A DNA stretch of 64,000 bases from Lithodes maja (GCA_037953745.1 JBAKBP010001388.1:62001-126000); one strand, 5' to 3'. Shown: positions 1 to 9,465, numbered from the stretch's first letter. Notes: generated by a model not told the origin, from the sequence alone. Numbers and translations: made by a program.

Positions 1-232
1 TACACTCGGAGATTATTTACGGGTATATCGTTATTATGGCTATCAATAGACCATTTTGTGCATATTAGGAAGGACCTCTATACTTGCGGGGCCGGGCACT
101 TGTTACACGCAACTTTGTCTGTTGTGTCCTTCATACACATAGGACAAATATAATATATACAGTAATTATGTAATATGTACAAACACCATATGAGGAGGAG
201 CACTTTATTGACTACGTTTCTCAGATAGCTTC
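1..232. other. No gene seen; repeat scraps
   Basis: No convincing coding region. Bases 33-80 resemble an inner arm of the TTAA-1 element (a variant of the ggctactattagacgatttt motif). Bases 99-150 resemble the 3' untranslated end of the jockey-like element at 17345-17400. Both matches were judged by eye. Confidence 0.3.
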
Positions 233-236
233 TTAA

Positions 237-340
237 CCACTTCAATACCGGTGTTGTCCTTTTTTCATTCTGGCTACTATTAGACGATTTTATTCAGCAA
301 TTAACATGCTGCGAACTATCTATCTCTTTTAACCCTTTTA
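237..340 (+). mobile_element. TTAA-1 element, left half only
   Basis: Starts after TTAA with a diverged version of the CCCCTTCTGTACCGG terminus and continues through the internal motif ctattagacgattttattcagc. The right half and closing inverted repeat are missing. Confidence 0.5.
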
Positions 341-356
341 TTCTATTCTATTCTAT

Positions 357-436
357 TTACTCAGGCCCAATCCCCACTTTTCCCCCCCTTTTTTTAGGGG
401 GGGGGGGGGACTCAAGACAGAGCCAGGATAGGGACA
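357..436 (-). repeat. LINE-C 3' UTR fragment
   Basis: Reads on the minus strand as the terminal segment seen at 61930-61990 (gctctgtcttgagtcggc, then gggcctgag). It is interrupted by long C and G runs at 385-412. 5'-truncated scrap without coding sequence. Confidence 0.5.
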
Positions 437-540
437 ACACATCATAAAACTATGAACACTCGTACCGTACCGGTACTTATACTTACGCAATTTTATGCAG
501 TTTTAGAATCTTTGGTAGAACAATCGTGCCCATGCCTTCC

Positions 541-644
541 TTTCCAGAACAGTTTCTTACACTCCCTCCATTTTACACTCAGATTCCTTCCAAATTCCTC
601 ATCTATTCTTCTCTTACTTTCCTTCACTACTCTCTACAAACTCC
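541..644 (-). pseudogene. LINE-B ORF2 scrap
   Basis: Nearly identical to bases 46721-46805, which encode the linker between endonuclease and reverse transcriptase in LINE-B (minus-strand peptide containing RRVDEEFGRNL and KWRECKKLF). Only about 100 bp is present, so it is a dead fragment. It abuts the retropepsin-like fragment. Confidence 0.55.
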
Positions 645-648
645 GGAA

Positions 649-771
649 CTTCCAATTTTAAGGATAAGTGCGCTCATGCAATATCCAGACTCGTTAATTT
701 TGAAGTCATATGTGAATAATGCGGCTATAAGCGTTTTAATTGATACAGGTTCGCCAGTGAACCTCATAAGA
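649..771 (+). pseudogene. Retropepsin-like fragment of an LTR retroelement
   Basis: A short open stretch encodes a peptide containing AAISVLIDTGSPVNLI. The hydrophobic-hydrophobic-D-T-G-S pattern is the flap-and-active-site signature of aspartic proteases in Gypsy/retrovirus-type elements. It is cut off at 764-771, where the CR1-A 3' tail begins, so CR1-A appears to have inserted into it or beside it. No gag, RT or LTR is visible next to it. The sequence differs from the protease of the element at 37-45 kb (DTGASQTL), so it is a different lineage. Confidence 0.45.
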
Positions 772-980
772 ACATAAGAACATAAGAAAATGGGAGTCTG
801 CAGAAAGCCGATTGGCCTAAGCAAGGCAGATCCCTGTCCCACACAATCCCAATTACAAAGCCCAATTATAGGCTCAACACTCTAATACCCTGAGGATCAT
901 CTTACCAAAACGGTTAGAGATTAACGCAGGATTACGGGGGTCTGCAGAGCGCTGATTGGCCCAACCCTGCTGATCCCCCT
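764..980 (-). other. CR1-A 3' UTR and octamer tail
   Basis: Contains two related blocks: 795-840 (gggagtctgcagaaagccg ... ggcagatccctgtc, plus-strand reading) and 938-985 (gggggtctgcagagcgctg ... ctgatcccccttc). Each could form a short stem because the gggatctgc-like and gcagactccc-like parts are complementary. This segment is the part most often retained in truncated copies. In LINEs the 3' end is the template-recognition site for the reverse transcriptase; that this hairpin serves that role here is inference. Confidence 0.7.
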
Positions 981-3900
981 TCACACCCAACCCTTCTCGT
1001 CCATATGCTTATCCAATTTTATCTTAAAGCTCCCTATCGTTTTTAATCCCACTATAGCACTTGGTAGTCCATTCCACCCATCTACAACTCTGTTACCAAA
1101 CCAATATTTGCCTATATCTTTTCTGAAACGAAATTTATCTAATTTGAAACCATTGGTACGAGTTCTTTCGCTATCACTGAGCTTTAGTACATTTGTCATG
1201 TCCCCTTTGTTAATCCCACTAACCCACTTGAACACCTCTATCATATCCCCTCTAACTCTGCGTCTCTCTAACGAATGTAAGCCTAATTTCTTCAACCTTT
1301 CTTTATACGGAAGATTTCTAATATTATGGATCATTTTTGTCATTCTACGTTGTACTCTCTCCAATGAATCTATGTCCATTCTGTAATAAGGACACCAAAA
1401 TTGAACAGCATAATCCATATGGGGTCTCACTAATGACAAATACAGTTTTAAGATAACATCAGCAGTTCTGTTACTCACACTCCTAGAGATGAACCCGAGA
1501 ATCGTGTTTGCCTTGTTTCGAACGCTTATACACTGTTGTCTAGGCTTCAAATCATTGCTAACAAACACACCTAGATCTTTCTCACAATTCGAGTTTTCTA
1601 ATTCCACATTAGCTAGTTTATATTTAACATTTGTATGCATCTTCCCTATCTTTAATACCTTGCATTTGTCAATGTTAAACTTCATCTGCCAATTTACTGA
1701 CCATTCGTGTAAGGTATCTAGATCCCTTTGGAGGCACTCTATATCTCTATCTGAATCAATTGTTCTCCCCATTTTGGTATCGTCTGCAAATTTACTTATC
1801 CTACTAGTTATACCTAAATCAAGGTCATTTATGTATATAACAAACAACAGGGGACCTAATACAGATCCCTGGGGGACACCACTTTTGACTGCTCCCCATT
1901 CTGACTTCGTACCATTTATGCTGACTCTCTGCTTCCTACCAATTAGCCATGACCTAATCCATCCCAACAACGCCCCACCTATTCCATGCGCCTCAACCTT
2001 TCTCATCAATCTCTCATGGGGGACTCTGTCGAAAGCTTTACTGAAATCTAAATATATTATATCATATGACTTGTCATTATCTACTGCTTCATATACCTCT
2101 GAGAAAAAACTAAGCAAATTAGTAAGGCAAGAACGTCCCTGAGTGAATCCATGCTGAGAAGAATTTATTAAATTAAATGTATCTAAGTGGTTTCTAATTT
2201 TACTAGCAATAATTGACTCTAGTAGCTTTCCTATGATTGATGTAAGACTAATGGGACGGTAATTGGATGCTATTGATTTGTCACCTTTTTTGAAGATCGG
2301 AACTACGTTTGCAAGCTTCCAAGCTTCTGGAACTATACCTGTCTCCAATGACTTGTTAAATAAAAATGTTAATGGGTAACTTAACTCATCCCTACATTCT
2401 TTTAATACTCTAGCATATACCTCATCAGGACCAGGCGATTTATGAGGTTTCAGTCTGTCAATTTCCTTAAGCACATAATTTCTACTTATAGTAACCGTAC
2501 TTAACCTATTTTCTATACTATCGCTATATACCTTACGGACTTCTGGAAACTGTGCCAAATTTTCATTAGTGAAAACGGAAAGAAATTGACTATTTAATGT
2601 ACTGCACATTTCTAAATCATTTTCTGTCATTTCTCCTGTCGAAGTTTTAAGGGGACCAATTACATCTCTAACCTTGGATTTATATAGTTGGTAAAAAGCT
2701 TTAGGATTATTTTTTGAGTCATTGGCAACCTTAATTTCATAATTTCTTTTTTCTTTCCTAATATCCTTTTTTACCTGTCTTGATAGATTCTGATAGTAAG
2801 CAAGTAGGTGAATTTCGCCTTTTCTAATTTTTCTATATATTCCTCTCTTTTGTCCTAGAAGATCTAATAGTCTATTATTCATCCATTTGGGTTGGTTCTG
2901 TGTTGATCTAAATTTTCTTTTGGGGATGTATTTATTTTGTGCATTGAATACTGACTTGATAAAATTATCGTATGTATCTACCAAGGTTGACGTCTCTTCC
3001 TGACTTAAGATGACAGGTGCCTGAGAAGGGGTACACTCATTTGGACACCTGGATCGACTTAATTTTTTGACCATAGGGTCCGCTAATAGGGCTCTTCTTA
3101 ACCCCCCATAATTGGCTTTTCTAAAGTCAGGTATTAATGTTGTATTCTCTCTGGTATTACCTTTCCATTGTATATTAAAATACACAGAATTGTGGTCACT
3201 ATTTCCTAGGTGGTCCCCTATCTCTACATTATTTACCATATGTTCATTGTTACTGAAAACTAAATCGAGAATATTATTACCTCTAGTCGGCGTATCTATG
3301 AATTGAAATAAAAAACTATCTTGTACTACCTCTATAAACTCCTCAGAATCAGAGTCTCCTATTTGATGCTGCCAATCTATATTCGGAAAATTAAAATCCC
3401 CCATAATGCACACATTGCTAAACCTTGATGCCATTTTAATTTCCTCCCATAATGACGTTCCGTCATTTCTACTCATATTTGGCGGTCTATACATAACTCC
3501 AATAACTATGGTCTCACTACCTTCGTTAACCTCTACCCAAACACTTTCATTATCGTTATTTAGTCTAATACCTGATTTAATACAGCTTTTTAATGTACTC
3601 CTGACAAACACTGCTATACCGCCACCCCTCTTACTTGTTCGGTCATATTTAAACAAACTATATCCTGGTATATCAAATTCTGCTAAAAAATGCCTGGTTT
3701 CTGTATTAATCCACGTTTCAGTTAGCGCTATTATGTCTATATTTTCTTTGCTAACAAGGGCTCTAAGTTCGTTCATTTTGTTACATAGACTCCTACAGTT
3801 TGTGTAATATACTCTCAATTTACTTCTTTTCTTTATACCTAATTTACCTTTGTTTTTAGCGACATTTCCATCTTCCGTTGCACCATCACTACTATCATTT

Positions 3901-4010
3901 GCATTATAGTCATCATTTTTAGCATGAGACTGAATATCCTTATCGCTTTCGCCTGACGCTAAAATTGTTCCATTTAACCTCTCATTTACACTCTCAATAT
4001 TTCTGTTCAA
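981..4010 (-). CDS. CR1-A ORF2: endonuclease and reverse transcriptase
   Basis: About 1009 codons, uninterrupted. An exonuclease-endonuclease-phosphatase fold lies at residues about 65-280 (TNCRSL, TETW, GDFNFPNIDW, SDHNS), which nicks target DNA. The reverse transcriptase follows at about 545-800 with YRPISLTSIIGKLLE, YLDFSKAFDRVP (motif A), SGVPQGSVLGPLLF (motif B) and the catalytic FADD at about 740. The C-terminal part carries the usual RRVRGDMIEVFKW block. The frame opens just upstream of the ORF1 stop and overlaps it; the first codon at the overlap is TTG, not ATG, and the first in-frame ATG lies inside the endonuclease domain. Translation by termination-reinitiation on ORF1 is therefore likely. 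Host nuclear target-primed reverse transcription is the expected role. Confidence 0.9.
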   Translation of the reverse strand: MNRNIESVNERLNGTILASGESDKDIQSHAKNDDYNANDSSDGATEDGNVAKNKGKLGIKKRSKLRVYYTNCRSLCNKMNELRALVSKENIDIIALTETWINTETRHFLAEFDIPGYSLFKYDRTSKRGGGIAVFVRSTLKSCIKSGIRLNNDNESVWVEVNEGSETIVIGVMYRPPNMSRNDGTSLWEEIKMASRFSNVCIMGDFNFPNIDWQHQIGDSDSEEFIEVVQDSFLFQFIDTPTRGNNILDLVFSNNEHMVNNVEIGDHLGNSDHNSVYFNIQWKGNTRENTTLIPDFRKANYGGLRRALLADPMVKKLSRSRCPNECTPSQAPVILSQEETSTLVDTYDNFIKSVFNAQNKYIPKRKFRSTQNQPKWMNNRLLDLLGQKRGIYRKIRKGEIHLLAYYQNLSRQVKKDIRKEKRNYEIKVANDSKNNPKAFYQLYKSKVRDVIGPLKTSTGEMTENDLEMCSTLNSQFLSVFTNENLAQFPEVRKVYSDSIENRLSTVTISRNYVLKEIDRLKPHKSPGPDEVYARVLKECRDELSYPLTFLFNKSLETGIVPEAWKLANVVPIFKKGDKSIASNYRPISLTSIIGKLLESIIASKIRNHLDTFNLINSSQHGFTQGRSCLTNLLSFFSEVYEAVDNDKSYDIIYLDFSKAFDRVPHERLMRKVEAHGIGGALLGWIRSWLIGRKQRVSINGTKSEWGAVKSGVPQGSVLGPLLFVIYINDLDLGITSRISKFADDTKMGRTIDSDRDIECLQRDLDTLHEWSVNWQMKFNIDKCKVLKIGKMHTNVKYKLANVELENSNCEKDLGVFVSNDLKPRQQCISVRNKANTILGFISRSVSNRTADVILKLYLSLVRPHMDYAVQFWCPYYRMDIDSLERVQRRMTKMIHNIRNLPYKERLKKLGLHSLERRRVRGDMIEVFKWVSGINKGDMTNVLKLSDSERTRTNGFKLDKFRFRKDIGKYWFGNRVVDGWNGLPSAIVGLKTIGSFKIKLDKHMDEKGWV

Positions 4011-5047
4011 AACCCCACAACCACCCTATCTAAAGAACTAGCTAATGTAGAAACCCCTAACCGTGAAAGATGAACCCCATCCCTTGCGTACATCCCATCT
4101 CTCCCATAGAAACTATCCCAGTTATCAATGAATGGTATTGCTTTTTCTTTGCAATATTTCTCCAAACGGCAATTGACACCAATCGCCCTGGATGTCCATT
4201 CCTTGGGAACTCCTCTTCTGGGTAGGATACAATGTACTACAGGGATCCCTCCCTTCATCCTAACTTTATCTAACACATCCCGATACTGCTGCAGCAGTTC
4301 CTCACTTCTACCCTTACCAACATCGTTACTCCCGGCACTGAGACAGATAATGGGGTTATCTCCACTATCTTCCAAGATGTGGTCCATCTTCTCTAAAACC
4401 CTCCCAACTCCATGGCCAGGCAGACACACAACCTTCCTAAGTTTAGTGCGGGTAGCCCTAACTAAATGTCTTACCATGGAGTCTCCCACAATCGACACAG
4501 ACTTACCTTCTCGGGACACAGACTTACCTTTCCCTCGGGAGGATCCAGCAGCTGCAGTTGGAGAACCCCCGGTGGTGGCAGAAGCTCCCTTGGTGGTGGT
4601 GGTGGTGGTGGGGGTAGTGGTGGTGGTAGGTAGCACAGCGTCAGAGGTTGGAGCTGAGTCGGCGGCAGGCACTTCGGTTATCCCTCCCTTATCCTGACTA
4701 TCTTTTCCCTCACATTCGTCTCGCAAAGGGGAGAATGTATTTGTCACACTCATACCTATTCTACTATCCTGCTTCTTGAGTGTGACTTTCCCACCCGTAT
4801 TTTTAACAACCTGCCATGAATACAATTTTTCATCAACTTCCTCCCTTTTCCCCTTACTTGACTTTATTTCCTCTTGGCTAAGCTTGAAAGCTAGATTTTC
4901 GTCTTTAATCAAATCCACTTCCCTCTGAAGTTTAACATTAACCTCCCTTAGAGCCAAGACCTCTTCCTTCACCACAACCATCTCCTCTCTTACCTGGAGA
5001 ATAAGATGATGCAGATCAGTTAGAGACTCGCACTCCATACCTGCCAT
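4007..5047 (-). CDS. CR1-A ORF1: coiled coil plus SGNH-type esterase
   Basis: 346 codons from an ATG at 5047 with purine at -3 and G at +4 (atcATGG). Residues 1-75 form a heptad-rich coiled coil (LILQVREEM ... LQREVDLIKDENL). A low-complexity Thr/Ser linker (about 130-175) follows. Residues about 183-346 match the SGNH/GDSL esterase fold: GDSM (about 186, nucleophile block), SAGSNDVGKG (about 235) and DGVHLSRLG (about 321, Asp/His block). Esterase-containing ORF1 is typical of CR1 elements, where it is thought to help RNP or membrane interaction. The stop codon TGA is shared with the start of the ORF2 frame. All three catalytic blocks look intact. Confidence 0.85.
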   Translation of the reverse strand: MAGMECESLTDLHHLILQVREEMVVVKEEVLALREVNVKLQREVDLIKDENLAFKLSQEEIKSSKGKREEVDEKLYSWQVVKNTGGKVTLKKQDSRIGMSVTNTFSPLRDECEGKDSQDKGGITEVPAADSAPTSDAVLPTTTTTPTTTTTTKGASATTGGSPTAAAGSSRGKGKSVSREGKSVSIVGDSMVRHLVRATRTKLRKVVCLPGHGVGRVLEKMDHILEDSGDNPIICLSAGSNDVGKGRSEELLQQYRDVLDKVRMKGGIPVVHCILPRRGVPKEWTSRAIGVNCRLEKYCKEKAIPFIDNWDSFYGRDGMYARDGVHLSRLGVSTLASSLDRVVVGF

Positions 5048-5333
5048 GATCCCAATAAGCTTAGCGAGGAGCAAGAAACTAAGTACAGAAAAACAAAAAC
5101 AAGTAAACTAACAGCTAAAAACTGAGCTATAACACTTTTATATAACACGAGTGCACTGCCCCCAAACACAGGTAGGTGTAATGGTCACTAAAGGTCACTG
5201 GTAAGTGGTCCGGGCAGGAGCTCAGATTAACACAACCTTCTCCTTCACTGACTGAACTAGTTCTGTCTAAGACATGTCTAAGTTCAGCATCTCTCTCTCT
5301 CTCTCAGTAGGTAGACTATAGTCCGTTCATTCT

Positions 5334-5507
5334 AGGTTGAGCAGAAATCGATAACCTCTAAACCTCTGTAACTTAAAAAGGGTTAGAACTGTCAATTTAT
5401 ACACTATTCCCTAGCCAAGTCTTCTTATTTGGTAGAAATAGTAGCTCGATTACTCTAGTCCTTTTTGAGTTATGAGAGGTTAGGGGGTTACGATTTCTGC
5501 CCAACCT
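5334..5507. repeat. FB-C fold-back repeat, copy 1
   Basis: Left arm aggttgagcagaaatcgat and right arm cgatttctgcccaacct are inverted copies, extending inward through aacctctaaacctctgtaac versus gttatgagaggttaggggg. Total about 174 bp with arms of about 60 bp. Probably a non-autonomous fold-back element. Confidence 0.6.
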
Positions 5508-5551
5508 ATAATGAACGCACTATATATGTGATAATTTACAGCCCATTTGCT

Positions 5552-5731
5552 CCAGCCCCTTTGGAATTACAGAGGTTAGGGATCACGATTTATGGCTTAC
5601 TTAAAATAACTGGAATCCTGTATACAAATCCAGACTATTTGAACTCGCCTCTCCTACATCCTATGCCCTGTTCCAAATAAGTAGGCCAGAAATCATTAAC
5701 CCCTAACTTCTGTAACTAACTCAAAAAGGGC
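5552..5731. repeat. FB-C fold-back repeat, copy 2
   Basis: Left arm ggaattacagaggttaggg ... cgatttatgg is the inverted partner of ggccagaaatcattaaccc ... tgtaactaactcaaaaaggg. More diverged than the copy just upstream. Similar scraps lie at 54020-54150 and 63040-63220. Confidence 0.5.
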
Positions 5732-5789
5732 TTGAACAAATGGGTTATACATTTCCACACCTATTCCCTGGATGACTCTCCCCAAATAT

Positions 5790-6166
5790 ACACGTGGAAA
5801 ATCGCAGAGGGTTTAGTACCAAACCTACATACTCCGATAGTCATGAAATTCAGTGATAGGAGAGGCTGGGAATGCGAAATCCCCCGGATGAATAACAGGG
5901 GTGCTATGGGGGTTATCACACGTCACAGGCCCACGTCTCTTCAACAAACTCCCACGGCGAGTAGAGACATGAGGGACATCTCGTTAGACAACTTCAAGAG
6001 AGCCGTAGATGTCGAACTGCAAAAAGTGCCAGACGAGCCCATCCTCGCAAGGGAGCGAGCTGTCGCTTCAAACAGTCTACTGCACCAAATCACCACCCAT
6101 TACGAGGGGCGTCGCGCTCCTTGGTGCCGCTAGAAGAGCGGCGAACACATCCAAAGGTATCCAAAG
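5790..6166 (+). CDS. Unrecognised coding-like segment, possible exon
   Basis: A stretch open in one frame to a TAG at 6131, with balanced composition unlike the surrounding AT-rich repeats. The peptide contains HTPIVMKFSDRRGWECEIP, ITRHRPTSLQQTP and FKRAVDVELQKVPDEP. I do not recognise the family. After the TAG the same frame continues (KSGEHIQRYPK) to a consensus donor AAAG|GTAAGG at 6166/6167, and the next candidate exon at 6461 continues in phase 0. It could be a decayed host exon, a host exon beginning just after the TAG (an acceptor-like ccgctag precedes 6134), or the remains of an unrecognised transposon protein. Confidence 0.35.
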
Positions 6167-6325
6167 GTAAGGTATTAGCTCGATTATTTGAGTCGTTTGT
6201 GAATTTTAGAAGTTAGGTTTCAAGATTAGGCCTACGGTACCTATAATTCACAGGGTATAATTGTAATTAATAAATAGGCCTATATAGCAATATGAACAAG
6301 TTCGGATGGCTTTTGGGGTGGTCTG

Positions 6326-6326
<1 letters not shown>

Positions 6327-6374
<48 letters not shown>
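6327..6374. repeat. (CA)n microsatellite
   Basis: 24 CA dinucleotides without interruption. A (TC)n tract at 6435-6453 follows and forms the pyrimidine tract of the acceptor before 6461. Confidence 0.95.
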
Positions 6375-6375
<1 letters not shown>

Positions 6376-6460
6376 GATTATACGGTAGCCTACTAACCGT
6401 ACCGGTAAGTTAATTCGTAACTTACTAAATATTTTCTCTCTCTCTCTCTCTCTTGGACAG

Positions 6461-6515
6461 ACCCTTGAGCAAATTGGAGACGTTCCTGACGAAGAACATA
6501 CTGGTGTGGGTGTTG
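6461..6515 (+). CDS. Candidate internal exon of a host gene
   Basis: Bounded by a (TC)n pyrimidine tract plus ttggacag acceptor and by the donor GTTG|GTAAGTAC, both near consensus. The 55 nt segment is open in phase 0 and encodes TLEQIGDVPDEEHTGVGV. It joins in phase to the donor at 6166/6167. A possible next acceptor with an ideal branch point (ctaactaatctcttccctcccag) ends at 7226 and would give a short in-phase tail ending in TGA. The protein is not recognised. This may be one exon of a gene mostly outside the identifiable sequence. Confidence 0.45.
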
Positions 6516-6524
6516 GTAAGTACA

Positions 6525-7560
6525 ATTTATATTTTATAATTGCTTGAAAATGTGATTGCAAGCATTTTATCACCTTACGAGCGGCTGGTGGAGTATATTT
6601 CACTGTGCCGCCCAGCGGGTTTTTTTTTTTTTTTTTTTTTTACCCTAAATGGGGTTGTTCCGTGCTCTTTTTCATGCATAAACAAAACCCAGAGCGTAAT
6701 ACAAGTATGTATCCCTGAAAGTGCGTAAATTGAGCTTTCCAATGACACCCGAACCATCCTTCTACAATCACTGGTTGTCTCTCAACGATCGTACAACAAG
6801 AGTGCAAAAACCCTAAAATACGGTAATTTCCTTATATAATTCCCTGTGTGGCGAGCGGTCTTGAGGTAATTTATGCTCATAATCACCGCTCCGCTCTCTC
6901 TCGGAGCACATTACGTCCTCAAAATTGCACTCTACAATAAATTTCCTTTGCATTTTATAGCGTATTATTTGCAGGCGTTCGGTAAATTTCTTACGGTAAT
7001 ACAAACAACGAAGATTGAATATTTGTGCTTGGCATTATATGATTGTGGGGAACAGATGTAGGCCTACCGTATATATTATGTTTTCATATATATAAGAACA
7101 TATGTAACATTTTTATATTATCACGACTCTCTCTCTCTGTCTCACTCTCTTTGTTTGTACTCCTTTGTACTCTCTTTGTCTGATGTAGGCCAGGGCACGC
7201 CCCTAACTAATCTCTTCCCTCCCAGGGGAAATCACACCTAGCAGATGTTTTTGACCTCCTCGCTCTCTCTGTCTGTCTCTTCCTCTCTGGGTCTACCTAT
7301 ACTGCATGTGACATTGACATTGCTTGAGAGTTTGATTGCAATCATTTTATAGCGTATTATTTGCAGGCGTTCGGTAAATTTCTCACGATAACCAGGGTGT
7401 ATGGTACATTTCTCACGATAATACAAGCAACAACGAAGCTTGGCGAAGATTGTGGTCTACAATATACTTTTTTATAATTGCATGTGACCTTATAATTGCT
7501 TGAAAGTTTGATTGCAAGCATTTTATAGCGTATTATTTTCATTGATAAATATATCAAAAT
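6525..7560. repeat. Locally duplicated repeat segments
   Basis: The block ttgcttgaaagtttgattgc followed by aagcattttatagcgtattatt recurs at about 6539, 7320 and 7496. The block ttgcaggcgttcggtaaattt recurs at 6971 and 7360. Copies are imperfect and interspersed, not in strict tandem. Poly-T lies at 6620-6641. No coding sequence is supported. Confidence 0.55.
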
Positions 7561-8088
7561 AAGTCCTGTGGGACTATGAAATAGCTATTATTGGACAAGG
7601 AAAATATTTTGTTCATCCCTCCACTGGAACATCAACAACAATGTCAACAACGTATCGCCGTCGGCAATCGTAAGATTGAGTCGTAAAGATTCCAGGACGA
7701 GCTCAATAGAAAATTAATGAATGAAATGAATGAGTGTGCAGTACTGCCAATACGTATAGCGACTTCCGCTAGATCTAGAGACCTTTACTTCGATCTAGCA
7801 GCAATGACTTACACTAGCGGTCTTGTTTTGAAATTTCAGAACAATTTCGAAGTGATATTATATGGATTTTGTCAATTCATATTTCTAGTGGTATTTATCA
7901 TGTCTTACATCTAACAATATATGCTAGCGGATTTAGCCGCTCGAGTCGGCTCCAAGAAAATCGATAATGGTGGCACTTTAGTAAACAGGTGATAAACAAA
8001 CCCGCATGCGGATCGGTTTGGTGTATCGGTATTATGGTAAGTTACTGTTTATACGATATAGTAAGTAATGATAAGTAAATTATCATAC
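7561..8088. other. No feature recognised
   Basis: No gene, known repeat or splice-bounded exon recognised. The small open frame at 7717-7914 has no supporting motif. Confidence 0.5.
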
Positions 8089-8157
8089 AGGGTGATCCAG
8101 AAATATGTGCCGAAAATCAGGGGATGTATTCCCGAAACATAATTGAATGTAAATTAC

Positions 8158-9166
8158 GAAATGACCATATTGGCAATTCTCAATAGTTTTCGAGTTACAG
8201 CACCTAACAGGTCTGCTTGAATGTGTTTTACTCCGGGAATTGCTTGTAAATGACCATATTGGCAATTCTCAATAGTTTTCGAGTTACAGCACCTAACAGG
8301 TCTGCTTGAATGTGTTTTACTCCGGGAATTGCTTGTAAATGACCATATTGGCAATTCTCAATAGTTTTCGAGTTACAGCACCTAACAGGTCTGCTTGAAT
8401 GTGTTTTACTCCGGGAATTGCTTGTAAATGACCATATTGGCAATTCTCAATAGTTTTCGAGTTACAGCACCTAACAGGTCTGCTTGAATGTGTTTTACTC
8501 CGGGAATTGCTTGTAAATGACCATATTGGCAATTATCAATAGTTTTCGAGTTACAGCACCTAACAGGTCTGCTTGAATGTGTTTTACTCCGGGAATTGCT
8601 TGAATGTGTTTTACTCCGGGAATTGCTTGTAAATGACCATATTGGCAATTATCAATAGTTTTCGAGTTACAGCACCAAACAGGTCTGCTTGAATGTGTTT
8701 TACTCCGGGAATTGCTTGTAAATGACCATATTGGCAATTCTCAATAGTTTTCGAGTTACAGCACCTAACAGGTCTGCTTGAATGTGTTTTACTCCGGGAA
8801 TTGCTTGTAAATGACCATATTGGCAATTCTCAATAGTTGTCGAGTTACAGCACCTAACAGGTCTGCTTGAATGTGTTTTACTCCGGGAATTGCTTGTAAA
8901 TGACCATATTGGCAATTATCAATAGTTTTCGAGTTACAGCACCTAACAGGTCTGCTTGAATGTGTTTTACTCCGGGAATTCCTTGTAAATGACCATATTG
9001 GCAATTATCAATAGTTGTCGAGTTACAGCACCTAACAGGTCTGCTTGAATGTGTTTTACTCCGGGAATTCCTTGTAAATGACCATATTGGCAATTATCAA
9101 TAGTTGTCGAGTTACAGCACCTAACAGGTCTGCTTGAATGTGTTTTACTCCGGGAATTCCTTGTAA
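8158..9166. repeat. 89 bp tandem array, 11 units
   Basis: Units begin with atgaccatattggcaatt at 8161, 8250, 8339, 8428, 8517, 8633, 8722, 8811, 8900, 8989 and 9078. The 116 bp step at 8517-8633 is explained by an internal 27 bp duplication (gcttgaatgtgttttactcc...). Units differ by a few substitutions (tctcaatag/tatcaatag, gttttcg/gttgtcg, gcttg/ccttg), with variants clustered toward the right end. Since 89 is not a multiple of 3, the open frames on the minus strand are by-products. Confidence 0.95.
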
Positions 9167-9188
9167 ATGAAACATTTACCAAGGACAA

Positions 9189-9465
9189 CATAAGAACATA
9201 AGAACATAAGAAAATGGGAGTCTGTAGAAAGCCGATTGGCCTAAGCAAGGCAGATCCCTGTCCCACACAACCCCAATTCAATTACAAAGCCCAATTATAG
9301 GCTTCACACTCTAATACCCTGAGGATCATCTTACCAAAACGGTTAGAGATTAACGCAGGATTATGGGGGTCTGCAGAGCGCTGATTGGCCCAACCCGGCT
9401 GATCCCCCTTCACACCCAACCCTTCTCGTCCATATGCTTATCCAATTTTATCTTAAAGCTCCCTA
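9189..9465 (-). mobile_element. CR1-A 3' end, 5'-truncated
   Basis: Octamer tail at 9189-9211 and 3' UTR nearly identical to 764-1040; identity stops at 9465 (ctccctacag versus ctccctatcg). It contains no domain-coding sequence. It interrupts sequence related to the 62 bp repeat (acatttaccaaggacaac occurs before it and inside the repeats after it). Confidence 0.85.

Larger units (their letters stand above)
764..5300 (-). mobile_element. CR1-A non-LTR retrotransposon, nearly full length
   Basis: Minus-strand element with 5' UTR, ORF1 (coiled coil plus SGNH esterase), ORF2 (endonuclease plus reverse transcriptase), 3' UTR and a short 8 bp repeat tail (TTATGTTC units at 764-789). An esterase ORF1, a CR1-type RT and an octamer tail are known CR1-clade traits. 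Both ORFs lack obvious frameshifts or stops. The 5' boundary is uncertain: sequence to about 5300 is compatible with 5' UTR, and the FB-C fold-back begins at 5334. A 99%-like truncated copy lies at 13690-15622 and several short 3' ends are scattered in the window, so the family has been recently active. Confidence 0.85.

Noticed and set aside
1489..2142. Plus-strand open frame of 217 codons, repeated at 14414-15067
   Set aside because: It is the antisense shadow of the CR1-A reverse transcriptase and appears in both copies for that reason.
4128..4697. Plus-strand frame of 189 codons with a poly-Val stretch
   Set aside because: Antisense of CR1-A ORF1; the Val run is the reverse of its Thr-rich linker.
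8089..8125. tacagggtgatccagaaata as a mariner inverted terminal repeat
   Set aside because: Only one end is seen, no transposase or matching inverted partner was found, and similar cagggtgacc occurs in the 34 bp satellite.
8158..9166. CRISPR-like array
   Set aside because: Units are contiguous repeats without unique spacers, and the context is eukaryotic. The same applies to the 34, 35 and 105 bp arrays.
8083..9281. Series of overlapping minus-strand open frames with repeated peptides (PIWSFTSNSRSKTHSSRPV type)
   Set aside because: They follow from the 89 bp tandem array; 89 is not divisible by 3, so the frame rotates from unit to unit and no single protein exists.
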